64,000 bases of DNA from NCBI GenBank assembly GCA_013399855.1, contig VXAY01003172.1, forward strand, positions 443,776 through 507,775. The letters are read 5' to 3'. Below are positions 63,271-64,000 of the stretch, one piece after another. The first letter of the stretch is position 1, and every line of letters starts with the position of its first letter. Made by a program: the position numbers and the translations under genes. This stretch comes from Oxyruncus cristatus (taxonomy: Eukaryota > Chordata > Aves > Passeriformes > Cotingidae). The notes under the pieces are model-generated. The model had not been told where the DNA came from. It saw only the letters and a program-made list of their open reading frames with translations, and made no database searches.

Positions 63271-64000
63271 CTGCAAGAGACAAAACCAAAAGATGAACTC
63301 AGATTACATTTATGCACTCTCAGGTCTAGATCAAGGCAACAAAACACATGACACAACACGTCACTAAACTAAAGCTTTCAATTCCTCACAGCTTGACAGA
63401 CTGTTCTTGCAACTATCTGGTTGTTTGAATCCCTGTATACTGTAGTCATAAGTTCTGTACCACTTTTTAGAAACAAACCAAGCTTATATAATTGAGAAGA
63501 TACAAATTCTGCCAGCCTGTGGAGGAAGAGTTTAACACCCGATAACGGGGCAGGGGGAGAGCAAGAGTGAGACGTCCAGGATGCTGAAGCATGAAAGCAG
63601 AAAATAAGTACCTTCAACCAACTGTTTTACCAATATGAAATTTTTGCAATTAAGTTCTCCAAAGCTGAATACTAAATGTTTTTACTGAACTTTTTTTTTA
63701 ACAAAGGGTGGCAGGATCTCACCCTCTAATAAAGCTTTTATGTCTATACAGTGAAATATATAAAAAAACCCAAGAGACAAACAAGATCAGTAAGGTCATT
63801 GACCACTACAAAAAAATCCAAAAACCAAACACAAAAAAACCCACAAAACGACCAGAAGCAGTGAGCTCCTATGCAAACTTTGGAGGGGATGGTGATCTAC
63901 TATGAAAGCTGAAACCCACAAAGCTGGGGGGTTGTTTAGTTTTGGACACAAAGGAATATTTCCTGCTGACACCTGGGCCAAGCAGAGGAGCACCATGTGA
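63271..64000 (-). other. SAMHD1 intron, running off the window
   Basis: Upstream of the n-3 exon on the minus strand. I searched for the preceding SAMHD1 exon and did not find it. The preceding exons must lie beyond the right edge. Confidence 0.55.

Overview
This is vertebrate nuclear DNA, almost certainly from a bird and probably a passerine. It has intron-rich genes with GT-AG splice sites, many CR1 LINE fragments, and a SINE whose head looks like tRNA-Ile and whose tail looks like CR1, an arrangement I know from songbird genomes. There is no bacterial, phage or CRISPR-like content. Short minisatellites and GC-rich stretches with chance open frames are common.

Layout. Positions 1-25.1 kb hold no gene I can identify: a CR1 fragment at the left edge, two more near 14.5 and 15.7 kb, two short minisatellites, and a diverged direct-repeat pair near 7.2 and 8.7 kb. 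A CpG-rich promoter block (about 25.14-26.11 kb) with a ZNF143/Staf-like motif precedes PIGU. PIGU (+, 25,762-47,748) has 12 coding exons and encodes the GPI-transamidase subunit PIG-U; the end of exon 1 is lost in an N gap. Its last intron (40.5-47.6 kb) is full of CR1 and contains a 1,958-bp direct duplication abutting across one N, probably an unmerged assembly overlap. TLDC2 (+, 51,081-54,098) follows: six coding exons giving a complete 217-residue TLDc-domain protein. A reversed CR1 lies at 56.3-57.3 kb. The right end holds the last four coding exons of SAMHD1 (-, 63,270 down to 59,621), a dNTP triphosphohydrolase; the rest of that gene lies beyond the window.

The three genes do not form a functional pathway. 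PIGU works in the ER membrane attaching GPI anchors, TLDC2 belongs to a family linked to V-ATPase and oxidative-stress protection, and SAMHD1 controls dNTP pools. TLDC2 and SAMHD1 point tail to tail, as in mammals. In human, PIGU lies about 2 Mb from that pair, so the PIGU-TLDC2 adjacency is a local gene-order difference worth checking.

I did not find a new biological system. The best leads are the assembly-duplication signature, a nested SINE-in-CR1 insertion, an orphan terminal-exon candidate at 58.0 kb on the minus strand, and conservation of the SAMHD1 C-terminal phosphorylation motif. Exon boundaries were set by eye from splice signals, codon phase and remembered human protein sequences; no alignment was run.
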